From positions 27,001 through 33,730 of the forward strand of contig DEHT01000090.1 of NCBI GenBank assembly GCA_002352045.1: a stretch of DNA of 6,730 bases, written 5' to 3'. Of the stretch, positions 4,701-6,730 are shown piece by piece (position 1 is the first letter of the stretch; each line of letters opens with the position of its first letter). Position numbers and translations under genes: made by a program. The DNA is from Chitinophagaceae bacterium UBA2793. GTDB lineage: Bacteria; Bacteroidota; Bacteroidia; Chitinophagales; Chitinophagaceae. The notes beneath the pieces were generated by a model. That model saw only the letters and a program-made list of their open reading frames with translations, was not told the DNA's origin and searched no databases.

Positions 4701-6730
4701 ATTTCATTTCGGTTGTAAGGAATATGAAAATCGGCATCGGTAATTTCGGGCTTGCTGCAAATTTGTAAAATGCGGTACAGCATTAAAAAGGCTTCCACTC
4801 TTTTTGAGGCTTCAAACGGTCTGAAGTTTTCAAAACCTGCACCTTGTTTTATTAAACCCATTTGAGCAGCTTTTACTATATAGCCATACACTTCGGTACC
4901 CGGCAGTACATCGGCATAAGGATTGGGCAGGCTTTCATCGGGTTTAATATTCCAGGCTTCCATTAATACTTTTAAGGTATAGCCTCGTACAATGGTATCG
5001 TTGGCATGAAAGTTTAACCTACTGGGATTAAATGGCGCAATACCGTCACCATAATCAATATAACTTAAAAATTTAGCGGCATTAAAATAATAGCTGTTGT
5101 TGGCATTGGAAATTTGCAAGTCGCCAAATAAAGACGGTAAATAAGTAGCAAGCGTTACTGGCTCTGTAGTGCCTACTAAGCCACGATAAGTAATTTTAGC
5201 CAGGTCGGCACGCAAAATTTTATTCTGGTTAAAAATACCATCCTGAGGATTGTTAATTATATCGTACTTACATAAAAAATGAGTGGCAATAGAATCTTCT
5301 CCACTTGGAGAATTGGTAATGGTACATTGCGCTGTGGCTGTGGCTTTATAAAAACTATCTGCCGTTACACTACTCCATAAGCCATTGTTTTTTCTAAACC
5401 TCGAATGGATAATATGCCAGCCAGTATCGGCATTGTTTACATCGGCATTCAGGTCAATATTTGCAGGGTTTGTTATAGAAAGAGTGGTAGCAAAACCCAT
5501 TGTAGAATCTACCCAATACTGGTATTGCCAGCCGTTGTTGCCAGTTTCGGTTTTTAAAAATGTTGTAGCTGTAATGCCACTCCACAAACCATTTGTTTTT
5601 TGAAAGCGGCTGTATAAAATATTAGTGCCTAAGGGTGCATCGTTGGTATTAATGTTTACATCTACATTATTTAAATTGCTAATTGTAGTAGCGGTTCGGT
5701 TATCAAAATTATTATTAAACCAGTACTCCATTTTTGTGCTACCCGAAACAATGCTGGTTTTGGTAAAGGTAGATGTAGCAATACTGCTCCAGTTATCGGC
5801 ACCGGTTTTAAAACGATAAGATATATTGTGTGTACCTAAATCTAATGCATCTATAGGCAACGTTAAATCAATATTATTAAGGCTGGAAACAACCATGCTT
5901 TGCCTGTTTGCAAAAGCTTGGTCAAACCAATATTCCATTTGCTGTTCGGCAGAGCCACTATTTCCCTTATAAAAACTGCTTTGGGTTATACTGCTACGCA
6001 AACCGGTATTATCTGTAAAATAAAAATAGGCCGTATGATTACCAGTCGATAATTGGCTGGTAGGTAAAAAAATGTCGGCATCATTATTAATAGACATATT
6101 ACTAACCGGTCCGTTATCAAACCAATAATACATTTGAGCATAGTTTACCGTAGCAATGGTTTGGCCTGTAGAAAAGGAACGGGCTTTGTACAAGGAAGTT
6201 CCTTTATTGGTATTTACCCTTACCCGCCAATAATAAGTTTTGTTAGGCAATGCACCTGACCAGGAAAAATTACTTTGGGTTAAAGTGCTTCCTGTAGCCG
6301 GATAATCGAGCAGGTATGGCCCATTGTATTGCTCATACAATAAACCTGCGTTATCGGAAACCTGTATGCGGTAGGCATTGGCGTTTTGCACATCTTCCCA
6401 ATCGAACAGAACAGGGCTTGCAATATTTGAAGCCCCAAAAGCAGGGGAAATTAATATCGGTGGCGCAGGCAATGTTAGCAAGCGCCGTACTTCATCATTA
6501 GGCGAAAAATCGGTTGAGAGGTTGGAGCGAACCCTCCAAAAGTATTCGGTATTGGGTTGTAGTGAATATGCCTTGCTGCTAACATTGCCCACATTTGCAT
6601 TTATAACTGTTGAATTAAAAGTGGATGTGGTGGAAATTTGGATATAGTAGGAAGAAGCATTGGGTAAAGCGTTCCAGCTAAAATTTATATTTTCTGAGTG
6701 TTGTTGGGCGTTGTTGATGGGGGAAGTTAA
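1463..6730 (-). CDS. Giant RHS/YD-repeat surface protein with FnIII, SLH-like and unknown tandem repeats (5' end outside window)
   Basis: The frame is open from the right edge to the TAA at 1463-1465, giving at least 1755 residues. A GTG at 6590-6592 is an internal valine and not the start, because the 46 codons upstream complete a fibronectin-III fold. Numbering from the window edge, the order is FnIII-like 1 and 2 (1-189), four Y-W-F-D modules (201-462), three SLH-like modules (483-658), RHS entry region with G-V-G-W-N-H-N-Y (about 682-1081), YD repeats (about 1082-1495), RHS-associated core ending in D-P-S-G (1504-1644) and a variable tip (1645-1755). RHS/YD proteins form a beta cocoon that encloses a C-terminal payload. 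In polymorphic toxins the core self-cleaves near DPxG. The export signal is outside the window, so the secretion route is unknown, and no type IX sorting domain closes the protein. It is first in a likely three-gene operon. RHS identity is near certain; a toxin role is only inferred. Confidence 0.95.
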   Translation of the reverse strand, partial: LTSPINNAQQHSENINFSWNALPNASSYYIQISTTSTFNSTVINANVGNVSSKAYSLQPNTEYFWRVRSNLSTDFSPNDEVRRLLTLPAPPILISPAFGASNIASPVLFDWEDVQNANAYRIQVSDNAGLLYEQYNGPYLLDYPATGSTLTQSNFSWSGALPNKTYYWRVRVNTNKGTSLYKARSFSTGQTIATVNYAQMYYWFDNGPVSNMSINNDADIFLPTSQLSTGNHTAYFYFTDNTGLRSSITQSSFYKGNSGSAEQQMEYWFDQAFANRQSMVVSSLNNIDLTLPIDALDLGTHNISYRFKTGADNWSSIATSTFTKTSIVSGSTKMEYWFNNNFDNRTATTISNLNNVDVNINTNDAPLGTNILYSRFQKTNGLWSGITATTFLKTETGNNGWQYQYWVDSTMGFATTLSITNPANIDLNADVNNADTGWHIIHSRFRKNNGLWSSVTADSFYKATATAQCTITNSPSGEDSIATHFLCKYDIINNPQDGIFNQNKILRADLAKITYRGLVGTTEPVTLATYLPSLFGDLQISNANNSYYFNAAKFLSYIDYGDGIAPFNPSRLNFHANDTIVRGYTLKVLMEAWNIKPDESLPNPYADVLPGTEVYGYIVKAAQMGLIKQGAGFENFRPFEASKRVEAFLMLYRILQICSKPEITDADFHIPYNRNEIVGNNPSLGEGNFSSYGETPFTIKGVPSLSFSFNYNAASTEIPDEGVIGRNESGNMNYNQQTLGVGWNHNYNNYILVDTGVTSSTTDDRYLIMWSSGNVQVYNPNTNIYVTQAVYDELTKDNINPTEIFIKTKSQVTYRFQKLPGVNAPILVLVSVKDRHNNTVNLTYENGYSAVTGINIKRLKEVDDSHNRKIVFTYFPNTNLIDSVSANAGSLHKAVHFEYVAKRLVKYTNPKNDFTIYNYSSLPGQQYLITKIIMPKGNTITNKYSNGNKLTSTDVNGSQQTLIQTTATHTASSNYTDIKIKNISNGIMQEQTMRNNQYNMPVSASGPNYNTGMEYTDAVNPLLPTKIKDSLTNVEVIPVYSSNGNLLSITKTAPGINITETMQYNSFNDITQKTDGRNNTTYFTYNPTGQLTQIDAPNGVVTKIAPNANGTVDSITNPSLIGTKFYYDAFGNLTQTKLPLGIISKAENDAYGRLLKSINPNNIGTNYLYDANDNMLQESFDTSGLNIITQYRFDKNNNLIEVENAKGNITYLTYNDNDQLIKEQFGNAIKQYQYSDDGRLKKFINPNGVNFTNQFNDKDLLVNDGYASYNYYADNSLQSITRNGKAITYTYDALKRITAVNYNDFANNTVGYEYDNNNNITKITYPNGVAVKYDYDANNRLTVVKDNNNTPWAIYNYLADGRLNTQTNANGTLVKYFYDAAGRMDSMVTVKADGSIIAAYGFELDVLGNHKKEIFNQPFMQTPPAFADSIAYTYSNTNRLLTKNTDSYSYDNNGNLTAILKNTGNINYSYDPKNNLLQYSQGNNSITYEYDGLGQRRRRNNTRYVLDNAYNVLIETDANGNAQYYYIHGLGMIARVKISTGQPYYYHHDFRGSTVAITNSSQTITHQYQYGSFGETQQVQEEDFNSYRYVGKYGVGYESKDLTFMRARYYQPSVGRFNSEDPVWATNLYPYGNNNPLLFIDPSGKISIGTILDKSAWIVDFFGQLRDLVGSKILIWLIKKLPIGQNDKDFLIQFVKIGLDPSASDTDLWYLHGLYKKTTLHTNPKELGRILSELSIEIFGGKCTPEGSGSNMHCK
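1799..2221 (-). other. RHS-associated core domain ending in the D-P-S-G motif
   Basis: Residues 1504-1644 show the conserved core order: Y-V-L-D, H-D-F-R-G-S-T-V-A-I, Y-G-S-F-G-E, R-Y-V-G-K-Y-G, T-F-M-R-A-R-Y-Y-Q-P-S-V-G-R-F, S-E-D-P, N-L-Y-P-Y-G-N-N-N-P and F-I-D-P-S-G-K. D-P-S-G lies at 1799-1810. In toxin-type RHS proteins this domain is an aspartyl autoprotease that frees the C-terminal tip. The key D-P-x-G is present, so cleavage is plausible but untested. The encoding DNA is about 47% G+C by hand count over 1861-2100. Confidence 0.92.
2246..3487 (-). repeat. Array of about 19 clear YD (RHS) repeats
   Basis: Residues about 1082-1495 contain units of the type Y-x-Y-D-(A/N)-x-G/N-(N/R)-L-(T/L), spaced about 20-25 residues apart. 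Examples are F-Y-Y-D-A-F-G-N-L, Y-L-Y-D-A-N-D-N-M, Y-D-Y-D-A-N-N-R-L, Y-F-Y-D-A-A-G-R-M and Y-S-Y-D-N-N-G-N-L. YD repeats wind into the hollow shell of RHS proteins. At DNA level the Tyr-Asp-Ala codons recur as near-identical 9-12 base words (for example around 2591, 2718, 3216 and 3340), which could favour recombination. Confidence 0.9.
3488..4687 (-). other. RHS entry region: N-terminal beta plug and degenerate early YD strands
   Basis: From about residue 682 the protein shows the usual RHS entry pattern: G-E-G-N-F, then a G-V-P-S-L-S-F-S-F-N-Y-N strand and L-G-V-G-W-N-H-N-Y at about 739-747. A W-S-S-G-N-V-Q-V-Y strand follows (about 770-778), and then loosely YD-like strands such as V-N-L-T-Y-E-N-G-Y and I-V-F-T-Y-F-P. 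In known RHS and teneurin structures this part seals the base of the cocoon. The section to about residue 1081 carries only weak YD units. Confidence 0.75.
4757..5284 (-). other. Three S-layer-homology (SLH)-like modules within the RHS protein
   Basis: The third module (about residues 604-658) is the clearest. It has Y-A-D-V at its start, A-A-Q-M-G-L-I in the middle, F-R-P then K-R-V-E, and a closing L-M-L-Y-R-I-L helix, matching the SLH order F-x-D-V ... A...G-I/L-I ... F-x-P ... R-x-E ... L. The first (about 483-519) has G-I-F-N...L-R-A-D-L-A-K-I-T-Y-R-G-L. The second (about 534-595) has L-F-G-D-L at its start, G-I-A-P-F-N-P, and V-R-G-Y-T-L-K-V-L. SLH trimers bind secondary cell-wall polymers in Gram-positive and some Gram-negative bacteria. 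Here anchoring is unproven, and a helical spacer is an alternative. Confidence 0.65.
5345..6130 (-). repeat. Four tandem 55-60-residue Y-W-F-D modules (period 65-69 residues) in the RHS protein
   Basis: Copies lie at about 5966-6130, 5759-5938, 5552-5731 and 5345-5524. Each begins with (M/Y)-x-Y-W-(F/V)-(D/N), has a central N-N/A-x-I/V-D-(L/V) strand and a T-D/L-G-x-H/N turn, then an R-F or Y-F strand with N-G/N-x-L/W-x-S, and ends T/S-F-x-K. The Y-W pairs are 65, 69 and 69 residues apart. The copies have diverged in DNA, so this is an old protein repeat and not a recent duplication. I have seen similar Y-W-F-D strands in Bacteroidota secreted proteins but know no named family for them. A role as a beta-sandwich stalk is an inference. 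Confidence 0.8.
6164..6730 (-). other. Two fibronectin type III-like domains at the visible N-terminus of the RHS protein
   Basis: Residues 1-85 and 91-189 repeat the same plan: a P-x-x strand, F-S-W-N or F-D-W-E, a central Y-x-I-Q-I/V-S strand, and a closing Y-F-W-R-V-R or Y-Y-W-R-V-R strand. These are hallmarks of the FnIII domains common in secreted Bacteroidota proteins, where they act as spacers or adhesive modules. The first domain is cut by the window edge. Confidence 0.8.

Noticed and set aside
5385..6647. Short + strand open frames (5385-5603, 5625-5819, 6316-6501 and 6378-6647)
   Set aside because: All are antisense to well-supported FnIII and Y-W-F-D modules, overlap one another in part, and lack recognisable features.

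Overview
The window is most likely from a Bacteroidota genome, probably a Chitinophagaceae/Sphingobacteriia-like lineage. This is inferred from A/T-rich leaders with weak or absent Shine-Dalgarno sequences, the fibronectin-III/Ig-like/'W-x-G' secreted-protein style typical of that phylum, a stand-alone LytTR regulator and a moderate-to-low G+C content. No rRNA or other taxonomic marker is present, so the assignment is tentative.

Layout: (1) At the left edge, on the + strand, is the 3' half of tcdA (tRNA threonylcarbamoyladenosine dehydratase), ending at 378. (2) A 67-bp convergent gap (379-445) holds a probable bidirectional terminator. (3) From 446 to the right edge everything reads on the - strand. 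In transcription order this is a giant RHS/YD-repeat surface protein (1463-6730, 5' end outside the window), a 210-aa secreted protein with YD, Ig-like and W-x-G parts (786-1418), and a 111-aa stand-alone LytTR DNA-binding protein (446-781). The gaps are 44 bp and 4 bp, and neither contains a clear terminator, so the three genes probably form one operon. There are no tRNA, rRNA, CRISPR or insertion-sequence features, and no gene-free stretch longer than 67 bp.

The RHS protein has at least 1755 residues and is a mosaic: two fibronectin-III-like domains, four tandem 65-69-residue 'Y-W-F-D' modules, three S-layer-homology (SLH)-like modules, the RHS entry region, about 19 clear YD repeats, the RHS-associated core ending in D-P-S-G, and a 111-residue C-terminal tip that I do not recognise. 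G+C drops from about 47% in the core to about 31% in the tip just after the D-P-S-G motif. That is the usual mark of an exchangeable RHS C-terminus. However, no obvious cytoplasmic immunity gene follows; the next gene encodes an exported protein that itself carries YD repeats.

The main points of interest are the SLH-like block inside an RHS protein of a Gram-negative-type organism, the unnamed Y-W-F-D repeat, the orphan tip without a visible immunity partner, and the coupling of a LytTR regulator to a cell-surface RHS locus.
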